The notes under the pieces: generated by a model
What the model was told of the DNA's origin: nothing
Databases searched by the model: none
The model's input: the letters and a program-made list of their open reading frames with translations, nothing else
Shown here: positions 47,086-57,289 of the stretch, one piece after another
Position numbering within the stretch: position 1 is the first letter of the stretch
How the letters are laid out: every line of letters begins with the position of its first letter
NCBI GenBank assembly: GCA_950022295.1
Contig: OX465600.1
Location: 30,045,282 to 30,109,281, forward strand
DNA from: Bromus sterilis
Taxonomy: Eukaryota > Streptophyta > Magnoliopsida > Poales > Poaceae
DNA: 64,000 nt
Direction of reading: 5' to 3'
Position numbers and translations under genes: made by a program

Positions 47086-47160
47086 CTCCCTCCATCCCAA
47101 ATTAATTCTCTCAACCTTAATTAGTACCAAAGTTGAAACATTTATCTTGAACGGAAAAAG
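47086..47160. mobile_element. Degenerate Stowaway MITE with an empty-site counterpart
   Basis: CTCCCTCCATCCCAAATTAA at the left and GAACGGAAAAAG at the right are bounded by TA (47084-47085 and 47161-47162). The paralogous position in copy 1 of the duplication (about 46040) reads straight through CATATATTTAACTAA without the 75 bp, which gives a natural empty site. Confidence 0.75.
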
Positions 47161-47478
47161 TATTTAACTAAGGTACGTCATGGAGCCAAATTTCTTTAAC
47201 TAAACAATTTAAAATTCACAACACATAACTGAAGTCATGGCACCACTGAGTAGGAATGCCATATAGAAATGAGACAAGAAATTCATATACCACTAGCTAC
47301 GTCCAAATGAGTGGTCAGCGTACGCTAGCTCTGCATGCAAGCTAACGGCCGCATAACCAGGTTTCATGCAACGCACGCAAGCTGTTGGATCCAAAGCGGA
47401 CTAGCTAATCTCCGCCTCTAGATCCGGACGGACCCAATTAAAATGATCAGGCCGGGGGTTCCTTCATCCCTAACTCAC

Positions 47479-47488
47479 TATATATAAA
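47479..47488 (+). promoter_or_regulatory. TATA box of the glycine-rich protein gene
   Basis: The run CTATATATAAAC lies about 47 bp before the chosen start codon, predicting transcription start near 47510. It also argues against the upstream in-frame ATG at 47499, which would lie only about 11 bases past the TATA box. Confidence 0.65.
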
Positions 47489-47531
47489 CCCTACCAGCAT
47501 GCTGAGACCCTTCACAACAACGCAAAGGACA

Positions 47532-48257
47532 ATGGCCATCTCTACTACTACTTGTAGTGGCGCCATTGCCGTCCTCTTCACCACGCTCTTCTGTTTCGCC
47601 ACACTTCTCTCTTCGCCTGTCAACGCGAGGCATTTCCCTCGTAACCATGGCGCCGGTACCAGCTCCGTCATCCATGGCGGCCACAGCAAGTTCTACTGGC
47701 CCTTCTCAGGGGACGGCACCGGCAGCGGTCATGGCTCCGGACACGGGCACGGGTTCGGCTGGGTCGTGTCGCGCAACGGGTCCGATACGACCATCGGCGT
47801 GGGTGTCGGCGTCGGCGGTGGCGCGGGGAGCACTCGCGGCGGCGAGGGAGATAGTGCCGGTGGTGGTGTTGGCGCCGGGGTCGGCATCGACGTCGGGAAG
47901 GACGGGATCGACGTGGCCATCGGCGTCGGCGGAGGTGGCGCCGCGAGCGCGGACAACGGCGCTGCCAGTGTGGGCCTTGGCGGCGGAGCAGGCTTCGGTT
48001 TCCATATTAGCAAAGATGGTGTGAGTGTCACGGTGACACGCGGTGACGGTGGTGGAGGAGGTGACGGCAGCGGTGCCGGTGCTTCGGGAGGAGGCAGCGG
48101 GGTTGGACGCGCCGGCAGTGTCGTGGGCAGCGGCCAGGGTTCCGGGAGCGCGAGCGGTGGCACCGGGAGTGGCGGCGGGAATGGCTCCGGCTCCGGGCCG
48201 GGAGGGTCCGGTGGTGGTGGCGGCGGCGGCATGGGCGGCAGCAGTGGTCACCCGTGA
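47532..48257 (+). CDS. Secreted glycine-rich protein, cell-wall type
   Basis: This is a single-exon frame of 241 aa. Residues 1 to about 32 (MAISTTTCSG, then the hydrophobic AIAVLFTTLFCFATLL, then SSPVNA) form a signal peptide, with likely cleavage after SPVNA. The mature part opens with a His-rich segment (GSGHGSGHGHGFGW), continues with alternating valine-glycine runs (GVGVGVGGG, VGAGVGIDVG, IGVGGGG) and ends in a serine-glycine tract. It is therefore a glycine-rich protein of the structural wall class; no RNA-binding or cysteine-rich domain is present. The in-frame ATG at 47499 was rejected because the TATA box sits too close to it. Composition makes antisense Pro/Ala-rich open frames inevitable. 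Tissue or stress role cannot be inferred from sequence. Confidence 0.85.
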   Translation: MAISTTTCSGAIAVLFTTLFCFATLLSSPVNARHFPRNHGAGTSSVIHGGHSKFYWPFSGDGTGSGHGSGHGHGFGWVVSRNGSDTTIGVGVGVGGGAGSTRGGEGDSAGGGVGAGVGIDVGKDGIDVAIGVGGGGAASADNGAASVGLGGGAGFGFHISKDGVSVTVTRGDGGGGGDGSGAGASGGGSGVGRAGSVVGSGQGSGSASGGTGSGGGNGSGSGPGGSGGGGGGGMGGSSGHP

Positions 48258-48377
48258 GGACGATCGATGTGTTCAGTTGCCATGCATGCATGTTAGCGTA
48301 CTCAAAAAAAAATGCATGTTAGCTTTATCCACGTAGGAAGCAAGCCATATGACTTGATTTAATTATTGGGTATGCGA

Positions 48378-48459
48378 GATCAGATCGATCTTGTGGAACA
48401 TGTAGGTCATGTAGAGAAGATCAGATCGATCTTGTGGAACATGTAGGTCATGTAGAGCG
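48378..48459. repeat. 41-bp tandem duplication in the presumed 3' untranslated region
   Basis: GATCAGATCGATCTTGTGGA starts at 48378 and again at 48419. The two copies are identical across about 38 bases. The repeat is 120 bp beyond the glycine-rich protein stop. Confidence 0.9.
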
Positions 48460-48539
48460 GCGGGAGTATGTACTGAGCTATGTGTGTGTAAGTGTTGATG
48501 AATAACATGGGAGCACCAATGAAACTGTTGTATGATTAT

Positions 48540-50300
48540 ATTATTTTTTGCTCTTAGTCGATTCCCCTCAACCGTTGGATACTTGGATCTTGACCAAATG
48601 GCCGCCACCTTCTTCCTCCTTGCACCACCATGCATCTTCCTTCTTTCTCAGCCCGACGATGCTGCATTCCCCATGTGCAACCATCCAACCTAGGCCTATT
48701 TGCCAACCTCCGCCATCTGTGGCAGCGCTACCTCGCCGCCCTCTTTGGCTCCTATTCGCCGACCGGACTCATCGTGAGTGGATTGGCATGCTGCTCCACG
48801 GTCAGATGGTCGAGGGGCAACCCGGCCGCAAAGAGAGTGGCGCGCCAATCCTGAAGATCCACCAAGAGATCGATCGCACCAACTCGTTGGAGTCAGCTTC
48901 TCCTCCTTCAGCTACTCTTGATGCTACTGATCGGGCACACACTACTCGGTCATGCATCGGGCCTCCTTCTCCTCCGTCGGCATGACCATCTTGTAGGTGG
49001 CGACCAGGTACCGTACCATTGGTACAAGGTCAAAGATGAAAGTGGCAGAGCGGATGGAAATGAAGCAGGTGGCTACGAAGGCTCGTCACCCCACTTAAGT
49101 AGCCGCAAGCAGGGTTACACGTTGAAGATGCTCTTAGTTTGCTGAATAAAGACGCACAAAAATCATAGTTAGAGAGGGTTACAAATTTTTTTTGCCACTG
49201 CTGGTTAGAGGGTTACATCAACTAATAAACTGTGTAAAACCTGGCTGAGTGTATCCTGCTTCGGAGTGTGTTGGCTTGGAAATCATCGCTGAGAGGTCCG
49301 TGACCGTTTGAATCTAGTTCAATAATTTCCCCTTAAACAAAAACTTCCTCGTTACTCCGGTGATTGAAGCGCGAGGCAGAATCTGCTCTAGGGAACGCGC
49401 TTCCCTCCGGGCACAGTGTAGATGAAGTTATTTAACCTGAAAACTGATCCCCAGAAGGTCCGGGGATCAAGAATTGCGGGCGAAGCGATGTCTCTTGGAT
49501 CTGGCGTCCTGCCTACCTATAGCTAGCTTGCTATCCTTCGAAAACACACAAACTTACTGTTCTACTACTGCATTACTCTATGTAGCGTGTCTGTTTGTGG
49601 CATGTGAATCAAAAAAATCTATGCAGAGTACGTGTGCAAGGCTTGGGCCTTTGATAAACGTCGTGTAGCTCTAAATTTTAGAGGTTAATTGCAGGAGCTC
49701 CGTCTCAGTACACCCCTTCAATCAAAGGAAAAAAAAAGTTCAGTAAAAAAAATCGAAAAAACTTTCGACCTATTCATCTTCTATTACGGTAGTATCTATC
49801 TTGACATGCAAGCTATCCACTTCATCAAGTAGGTCCACCATGCAAAAAAATCCACTAACTATGCATGCACATGCTTCCATTAATTGCATGCAAATGCAAC
49901 CTAAATAAATAATAACCTTTTATGCACTTAGCCTCACAATTTCTAAGAGACTTTTTGTATAAAAACAAATTACGAGTTATCTCATATTTTATTTTTCTAT
50001 GCACATCTATAATTGATATTATTGATTTAGGCTTAGCCAATGGTGGAGATGTCTCCACTATCTCTACTCAACATTATTTTCATCTCATATTGTCTCTCAC
50101 CATATATTATCAGGCTAATAAATTAACAAAACAAAAATCATACTTATTTTTTGGGGTTTCATCAAATTTCTTACATATTTGCTCTAAACAGTATTGATTT
50201 CAAAAGAGAATTTATAATCAGATTATATCACACTTAATAATTTTTCTCATATTTCAAAAAACCATTTTCCTTATATTTTTTCTCTGAAATATTCCCGCAG
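48540..50300. other. Unassigned intergenic DNA
   Basis: 48540-49140 is moderately GC-rich and ends TTGAAGATGCTCTTA, which resembles a PIF/Harbinger end, but I could not find the matching left end with its TTA. 49150-50300 is AT-rich. An open frame at 48548-48985 shows no family features. No gene is supported. Confidence 0.4.
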
Positions 50301-50389
50301 CAACGCGCGGGGTATCATCTAGTTATAAAAATGCTATGTGACCAAAAATAGGTTACAAATTGTTTTACTGAAAATTGACACCATTAACA

Positions 50390-51065
50390 AATCAATTTTA
50401 CCCTTGTTCAAAAACTAAAATTTTCATGGTCCTACAATAAATTTGCCAAGCTAAATGAAACTCAAATTGCCATGTCCAAAAAAAAGTGTAAAATTTGAAA
50501 TTTTCATGATCTAAAAATGAATTTGACATGCTATAGAAATTAAATTTGCCCTCATGTAATAATAAAATTTGCCATGGTATAAAACTTATATTTGCCATGC
50601 TGCAGAAACTAAATTTTCCATGCAAGAAAAACTAAAAATGGCATGCTAAATTTTTTACCATAGTGTATGTAATATAATTACCATCCCAGGAAAGGAAAGT
50701 TATCATGGTGTATAATTTGAAATTTCCATACGACCTGCACAAAAATTACCATGTGGTATTTAGAAAATTCCATTATCTAAAAATGAATTTGTCATGCTAC
50801 TCTAATTAGATTTGCTATCATTCAATAATAAAATTTTCCATGGTATACATCTTATAATTCGCATGCTGCAGAAACTAATATTTCCATGCTAGAAAAACTA
50901 AAAATGCCTAAAAAGAATCTTCCATAGTGTATGTAATATAATTTCCATCCTATAAAACAAAAAGTTGCCATGGTGTATAATATGAAATTGCCATGCGGCC
51001 TGCAGAAAAGTTACCGTGCCCTATTTAAGAATAATAAAATCCATGATCTAATTGACAAATTCCAT
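50390..51065. repeat. Array of AATTTGCCATG-type words
   Basis: Words such as AATTTGCCATGGTATAA, AAATTTTCATGGTCC, ATTTGCCATGCTGCAGAAACT and AAATTGCCATGCGGCCTGCA recur roughly every 25-35 bp. A longer period of about 300 bp is visible: CATGCTGCAGAAACTAA occurs at about 50597 and 50863, and the TATAATTTGAAATT/TATAATATGAAATT block follows each. No coding potential is seen. Confidence 0.65.
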
Positions 51066-51959
51066 GATACATGTAACAGAACTATTATGATGTAGATGAA
51101 AAACACTTGTTACGACCATTTATATATAATCCAAAAATGAAAAGTATTTTAAAATAGTTATTTTGCATGTTTTATCACCTTAAAGAATGAAAAAAAACTA
51201 CAAATAGGGTAGTTGTGGGGCTTGAACCCTGGTCTAAGGAAACCACCTCCATAACTAGTGGGGTGGAGGGATTGGTTTTGTTTGAAATTTCTTCACGCTG
51301 GATTTATTCCGCACGAACGACGACGAATAGCAGATCTATCTTGTTTTTATGTTTCATGATTCGTACGTTAGATCTAATGACCAACATGGTGTCACCCCGA
51401 CTGTCCAATATCTTTAGGGTTTTTTTAACGTACAGTTTTGTCTTTATGTACGTCCAAGCAAGCAATGTTTGGCATTTTTCTGTTTATGAGCGGTGAGAGC
51501 TTCTATTTGACGCACATGGTCCAGTAAAAAACGCCAAGAGCTCACTCGCTGTGGGCCAACCCGCTTGCGCATTTCATGGGGGCCGGCCACCCCCAATTGT
51601 TTTCCGGTTTGAGCGAATACCACCATCTTTCATGCAGTGGATTTTCTTTTGTTTTCAGCCAGGTTTTTTAATGAAAAGAGGATGCTAGAATTTTACCAAT
51701 TTATAAATTTAACAAATAAAAATTATTCACTGAATTAAAATATTTATGATTATTTTAAAAAAATTGCATATCTGCAAAAAAACATGAATTTAAATTGCAG
51801 TGATCTGATGGCCAAGATTATTGGGTACCCCTTCAGTAAGAAAATCACGGGTGGATGTAGCTTTTTGAAATACCGGTTGCAGCTTTCACGGTACACAAAT
51901 GCATCAAAAATTCATTTTGTGTATTTTTTTCTCAAGTTTTTACGCCGCTGCAGCAAAAA

Positions 51960-52640
51960 ATCATGACAAAAAATATTATGTACCATATTTACCATCAATT
52001 AGTGACAGCAAATTTAATCACTAGTGGTAGAAAACCTCCTTATCCAACGAATCAAGGAGCAGAAGGCAATAGTAATAAAAGTTCCTTAGATGAACTCTTA
52101 ACACTTTTATCACTGCTCAAACTGAGCAAAACAAGACATTTACAGATGTATTAAAGAATGATGATGGCTTACACTTGATCAAATGATTGGCAAGATTTCT
52201 GGGCTCTCTCTCTAACGAGGTACATGCTTTAGAAGAAAGAACTCGCATCATGGAGGCACATGTTGTGAAGATTGCAGAGAGCAAAACTGTGATTCTAGCC
52301 AAGTTTGATGGAAGGCCGGAATCAAACCTATCTCAGGGTATTAATTATAAGATGATGAGAAGTAAAGAAGCATCTCTAGAAGCATACTTAGTTGTATATT
52401 TCGTGAAAATGTTGACGCTCAAGCATACACTACCTGAGATATCGGATGGCGAAACTTATAAATGATTTCTTAATCAATTCGATGACGAGGTGCTTGAGTT
52501 TGGTTGCGAAAATAGAAAAAAGTTATACGACAAAGCTTCTAGTTAACCAAGAGGACATCTTTGAACCAACTAAGCATCTTTTAACCACTCTCAATTGCTT
52601 TGAAAAAAAGCTTCCAGTTGATACAGAAGAAGCATCGGGG
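51960..52640 (+). pseudogene. Gypsy-type retrotransposon gag-region remnant
   Basis: Degenerate frames read LSNEVHALEERTRIMEAHVV, KIAESKTVILAKFDGRPE and YFVKMLTLKHTLPEISDGETY, then, in another frame, FLNQFDDEVLEFGCENRKKLYDKA. This resembles the region after the gag zinc-finger area of Athila-like grass Gypsy elements. Several stops and frame changes show it is dead. No LTR or PBS is visible nearby. Assignment is from remembered family patterns and is moderate. Confidence 0.4.
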
Positions 52641-52653
52641 AAAAAACCATTTA

Positions 52654-52814
52654 GGGTTTGTTTGGTAGACCGGGATCCACCCCGGATTCCCTTCATTTTC
52701 TAGGGTAGAAAATCCCGGCCTTGGGACACCAGACAATTTTCCTTGATTTCTTCACCTACACCTGATGGGATTTGCTTCCCTGCGAAAAAAAATCGCGTGT
52801 AACCAAACTAGCCC
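52654..52814. mobile_element. Probable MITE with GGGTTTGTTTGGT ends
   Basis: GGGTTTGTTTGGTAGACC at the left is mirrored by GTAACCAAACTAGCCC at the right, giving an element of about 161 bp. I found no convincing target-site duplication, so the superfamily is undecided. Confidence 0.4.
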
Positions 52815-53636
52815 TTGTGTTTAGAGACGTTGACGGCGTCAGGTACGAGCGGAGGTGAAGAGTGTGAGCCAACGAGTCCTGAACGTTTGACTAGGGAAAG
52901 ATTCCGTAAAAGCTTGTAACGAGTCCGTAGATCTAGCATTTATTTGGGCGTCAAATAAAAGCGGCCCCGCTCGTACTGTCTGTCATTCGTGCTAGCGTGT
53001 TTGGGCAAAATGCACAAAGGATCCTATTCCTAGCCATCATAGCTCGTGATACCAGCAGTTGAGCGCGTCCATCTAGAAACCAATGTTCCTAGAAACGTTG
53101 ACCAACGAACTAAAAGGTAGGGTCAAAACTCTAGCCAGCGTGCGGGAAGGCAGGAGAAGCAACGAAGCAAGCAGGCACGGTGTGTGTGTGTCGACCATAC
53201 CGTACCGTTATGACTTTGCAGTGCTTGTAGGGATGGGTTCTTTCTTCCTTCCCACTGCCAGTGCCATGCAGCCAGACGGAGACGTCCATCTAGACTGCCC
53301 TCTTCCCCAAGAAACGGTTTAGCCGTCGACCAAAGCAAAGTCGACGTACGTTCGTCCATGGGTCATAATTAAGTGTACGGACGGACTAAGCGATGCATGA
53401 AACCATGCACCGGTTCCTTCCATTACCGGAGGCGCTGCGTCAACCACGTCCACGGTTTCCCGCAGAACTAATGACGCTCCAAATTAAGATACGTACGGAC
53501 GCCCAGTGGCCAGCCGCGTGAGTGGGAGATCGATCGATACGATCTAAAGCAAAGCACGTTCGATTAATTTCCTCGTTACACCCTTGCACTGTGCCGCTGC
53601 CGGCGAGTGGTTCCTCGGCCGTTAAACTAACATGCC
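52815..53636. other. Unassigned intergenic DNA
   Basis: The interval has mixed composition. An open frame at 53083-53322 has no recognisable features. I see nothing else. Confidence 0.4.
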
Positions 53637-53639
53637 TTA

Positions 53640-54537
53640 TAGCAACTCTAGCTGATGTGATGCGTCATCTCATCATCGATTCGCATGTATACTTATCTTT
53701 CGGTAAACGGGTGCATTTTACAATTAGATCATGTTCGTTAAAAATGCCTTGAATAGTAAAATTCTTATGGACGTTGTGCAAAATCTCCTTCCCGCCACTA
53801 TATCTATGATGGGAGAGGGGGATTTGTAAGTGTCGTATTGTATCTCTTCACCTCCTCGCCGCCACATCCTATTTTCCCTCCGCCGCTAATTTCCATCCTT
53901 CCTTCGGCGAGCAATTGACATGGCATCGGCCAGATCTAGCTGTCGTGGTGGCCGTTGCGGGTGGCCACCGACCAAGCGCACCAGCAACGACCATGAGGCG
54001 GACTGCTCCCGTGTCCCCTTTCGTCCTCCGGTCGGCATAAGCATGTGTCCGCGACGCCTTCTCCCGCAGCAGCGAAAAGAGTGCGCGCGCGCTTCCACGA
54101 GATGGCGGACCTCCTCTGGTTCTCCACTCACCGCCACCGCATGGTGCAACAGGAGCGAGACTCGTCGCCTGAGTCGCGGCCACGGGCGAGGAAGACCCCG
54201 CCCGGCTCCTCGAGGCGGCGATGGACGAGCTCAAGCTCATGGAGATCTTGACGACCTCTGTGTACGACTTCTACCTCTACCGCCCCAAGAACAAGTGAGG
54301 CGACCTCCCGATGACTCCCGGCGATCCTCCTACTATGTTCTTTTTCGTATTTCTAGGTGCGACAATGTTTGGGCATAGGATTTATAGCGCGAGCTCGAGC
54401 TATTCGAATGTGTATGTTATGTTGTTTGAAATGGTATTTTCGTTCTGCCCGCTCGTTTTCGTGTTTCATTTCATTTTGAAGCGATTCGCATCACATTTAT
54501 GCGGATGGAAAAAATAGCGTATATACTAGAGATGCTC
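53640..54537. mobile_element. PIF/Harbinger-type element C
   Basis: TAGCAACTCTAGC at the left and the inverted CTAGAGATGCTC at the right are bounded by TTA (53637-53639 and 54538-54540). The 898-bp element has a GC-rich middle. A short coding-like stretch at about 54172-54298 reads VAATGEEDPARLLEAAMDEL, KLMEILTTSVYDFYLYRPKNK and a stop. A different frame upstream reads RVRARFHEMADLLWFSTHRH. These could be one frame broken by an indel near 54165. No transposase signature is visible. Confidence 0.7.
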
Positions 54538-54540
54538 TTA

Positions 54541-55045
54541 TGGCTCTCCATTGAATACCAAAACATTTACAAAGGTAAAGTACTACCAAAATGCGTTCAT
54601 GCATTTCTAGGTTGGATACTTTGGAAAATCTTAAGGTTGAATTTCTTTAGAAGTAACTAGCACCACATACAATTCTTCCGCCTCAAATTTCTGTTGTGAT
54701 GTGAGAAAATTGTCAAAAGTAGTATACCCAAAGTGATTTAAGTGACAATTCATTCCTTGGGTAATTGATTTTTTTTTCATTTCAATCGATTTTGTCCTAG
54801 CCATTGGATTGAAATCCACTTGCTGTCATTCATCCCAATCTCTCCTAATGTGCATTGTTCCTCTTACCCTCGTGCCTCGTGGCTGATTTCTTGTTCAAGC
54901 CCTGCTCATACAGATTTTCTCCTATAGATTCTTCTGATTTCCTTCCTCTTTTTCAAAGTCAGCTTTGGCTCCAAGGCAACTCAGCTGCTCAAGTCCAAAA
55001 GGAATAATTTCCCCTTTTCCTTGTTCAAAAAGGTAATGAAAAGTC
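54541..55045. other. LDH upstream intergenic region
   Basis: AT-rich DNA between Harbinger element C and the lactate dehydrogenase promoter. No gene or array is seen. Confidence 0.5.
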
Positions 55046-55048
55046 CCA

Positions 55049-55110
55049 AAACCATGGCCATGGGTGACGAAGCGGTAACGGCCGAGCGGTTTCGTTTTCC
55101 CTTTATAAAC
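55049..55110 (+). promoter_or_regulatory. Probable LDH core promoter: TATA box and AAACCA word
   Basis: TATAAAC (55104-55110) lies about 121 bp before the ATG. An AAACCA word (55049-55054), the anaerobic-response-element core, lies 50 bp upstream of it, and a GGTTT (the inverse core) at about 55088. This arrangement fits low-oxygen control, as known for plant fermentation genes. Such short words also occur by chance. Confidence 0.5.
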
Positions 55111-55230
55111 TGTTCGTCTCCCTCTTCGCCATTCCCATCCCCACACCAAGAACCAGCGAGTTCATCATCCAATCCCAGTTCCCGACTCCGCCATTGATTC
55201 CGATTCCGACCAGCATTCCCACCCAAGAAG

Positions 55231-56606
55231 ATGCACAAGACCTCGTCGCTGTCGGAGCTGGGCTTCGACGCCGGCCACGCCTCGTCGGGCTTCTTCCGCG
55301 CGGTGGCCGACGGCTGCCCGCTGACGCCCAACTCCTCCGCCGCCCCGCACCGCCGCCTCACCAAGGTCTCCGTCGTCGGCTGCGGCAACGTGGGCATGGC
55401 CATCGCGCAGACCATCCTCACCCAGAACCTGGCCGACGAGATCGCGCTCGTCGACGCCCTCCCCGACAAGCTCCGCGGCGAGGCGCTCGACCTGCAGCAC
55501 GCCGCCGCGTTCCTCCCGCGCGTCCGCATCGTCTCCGGCACCGACGCCGCCGTCACCAAGAACTCCGACCTCGTCGTCGTCACCGCCGGCGCCCGGCAGA
55601 TCCCCGGGGAGACCAGGCTGGACCTGCTGCAGAGGAACGTGGCGCTCTACCGCAAGATCGTGCCCCCCGTGGCCCAACACTCCCCGGACGCGCTGCTGCT
55701 CGTCGTGTCCAACCCCGTCGACGTCCTCACCTACGTTGCCTGGAAGCTCTCGGGGTTCCCGGCCAGCCGCGTCATCGGCTCCGGCACCAACCTCGACTCC
55801 TCCAGGTTCAAGTTCCTCATCGCCGAGCACCTCGACGTCAACGCGCAGGACGTGCAGGTAACCCAACTGAATCCATCCATTCATCTGTTACGTTAGCTCA
55901 TTTCTATTCCGTCAGAAATTATCTCCCTCTCGCCGGAGTGGACAGTAGGGTGCCGCCGTCGCCGTGGCAGCATTTGCTTGTCGTTGAGTAGTCTCCTCTT
56001 CTAATGGTGTCGTCGTTGTCGTCTTAGTTTAGAAGCATTTGTTTACATAAAAAATGATCGCATAATGTCACTGCGACACAATGAGACAATGATGCATGCT
56101 ACACCTACACTGGACGAAGAGCATCCTCTGTTTCAGAAGTTTAACCAGTATTTTTGCAGGCGTACATGGTGGGGGAGCACGGCGACAGCTCGGTGGCGAT
56201 ATGGTCGAGCATCAGCGTGGGCGGCATGCCGGCGCTCAAGTCGCTGCGGGACAGCCACCGGAGCTTCGACGAGGCGGCGCTGGAGGGCATCCGTCGCGCC
56301 GTGGTGGGGGGCGCATACGAGGTGATCGGCCTCAAGGGCTACACCTCCTGGGCCATCGGCTACTCCGTCGCCAGCCTCGCCGCGTCCCTGCTCCGCGACC
56401 AGCGCCGCGTGCACCCGGTCTCCGTCCTCGCCGCGGGCTTCCACGGCATCTCCGACGGCCACGAGGTGTTCCTCAGCCTGCCCGCGCGCCTCGGCCGCGC
56501 CGGCGTCCTCGGCGTCGCCGAGATGGACCTCACCGAGGCCGAGGCCGCGCAGCTCCGCCGCTCTGCCAAGACGCTCTGGGAGAACTGCCAGCTCCTTGGC
56601 CTCTGA
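55231..56606 (+). CDS. LDH: L-lactate dehydrogenase (EC 1.1.1.27)
   Basis: This cytosolic enzyme reduces pyruvate to L-lactate with NADH, regenerating NAD for glycolysis in low oxygen. Exon 1 is 55231-55857 and exon 2 is 56160-56606. The 302-bp intron is GT..AG and falls between DVNAQDVQ and AYMVGEHGDS, phase 0. The product is 357 aa, the usual plant length. Key features are the NAD-binding GCGNVG (50-55), Arg129 in GETRLDLLQRN, SNPVDVLTY (160-168), Arg192 in LDSSRF, the catalytic His216 in GEHGDS, and GYTSWAIG, whose Thr-Ser-Trp marks lactate rather than malate specificity. The start is the first ATG after the TATA box and leaves a normal plant N-terminal extension before the Rossmann fold. 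Exons are GC-rich. Confidence 0.97.
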
Positions 56607-57250
56607 ACAACCCATTTTATCTACTTAATCCGATTGTTATTCCTAAAGCATTTACAAGAACTCTACTGCTGTATGTTGCTCTACTGATGCTACCACACGA
56701 ATGCTTGTGTAAATTTGGACTGATTTCTTAGAGCTGGAGTAGCAGTAGAAGTAATGTAATTATGTAAGGCAAGATACCTGCGCGCGCCCTCTTAGTTTGA
56801 GAAATAAAATGAGATTTGTGCAACAATTTGCAAAATTTATTGGGATAATCATGGATGGTGTAGAACAAGGATATATAAGTCATATTCAACAACTTCTTCC
56901 TAGCTTTTCTCTCGGCTACCAAGTTCGTGTACCTCATCCCCAATGATAAGTGTGTATCGTCTAGTCCGAAGATTCTTCGATCGAACGCCCTATCCATTGT
57001 CAATTGTTTTGCATAAATCTTTAAGCGTCACATCAGCTTTTGAAAATGTGTGGGTTGTGTTGTTTTCGCCCTGACGTTTTTATACAAGTTTCTCGCACCA
57101 AGCGATGTTTTGCTATCCATCGCTCATACAGTTTATTTTTGGGCTTATCGCTCATACAGTTTGAGTGATGTAAAGCCATGCGCACTGTTTAAGCCTAGAT
57201 ACTACCCCAGTGCATGATTAGATACGATTGTTTTGTGATCCTTACAAATT
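56607..57250. other. LDH 3' flank, unassigned
   Basis: The LDH 3' untranslated region must end here. A possible AATAAA-type signal is GAAATAAAATG near 56800. The rest is AT-rich. The phrase ATCGCTCATACAGTTT occurs twice within about 40 bp (near 57118 and 57146). Confidence 0.4.
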
Positions 57251-57289
57251 TTAAATAGTAGCACGGATTGAAACGTATTCTACATGTAA

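Larger units (their letters stand above)
44094..47292. repeat. Diverged tandem segmental duplication, two copies
   Basis: Copy 1 consists of 44094-44572 and 45953-46112. Copy 2 consists of 46345-46828 and 46994-47292. Shared words include CGACTCATCG, AGAAAACATGGAGG, GAACCTCCACCTAYTGAATAA and TTGATCATTCACTAACTATG. Copy 1 is interrupted by a LINE fragment, copy 2 by a small Stowaway MITE. Near each left end, both copies hold a piece of PIF/Harbinger transposase leader: copy 1 reads SSPNDDDDFKIIVAL and PKRKRKHGGSVGRMIIRHN. The duplicated unit is therefore itself a decayed transposon fragment plus flanking DNA. Confidence 0.8.

Noticed and set aside
47706..48251. Antisense Pro/Ala-rich and Thr/Ala-rich frames over the glycine-rich protein gene
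   Set aside because: They are inevitable complements of Gly/Val codons. The sense frame has a signal peptide and a TATA box.
48540..49140. Possible fourth PIF/Harbinger element ending TTGAAGATGCTCTTA
   Set aside because: No matching GAGCATCT left end with a TTA duplication could be found on the left side.
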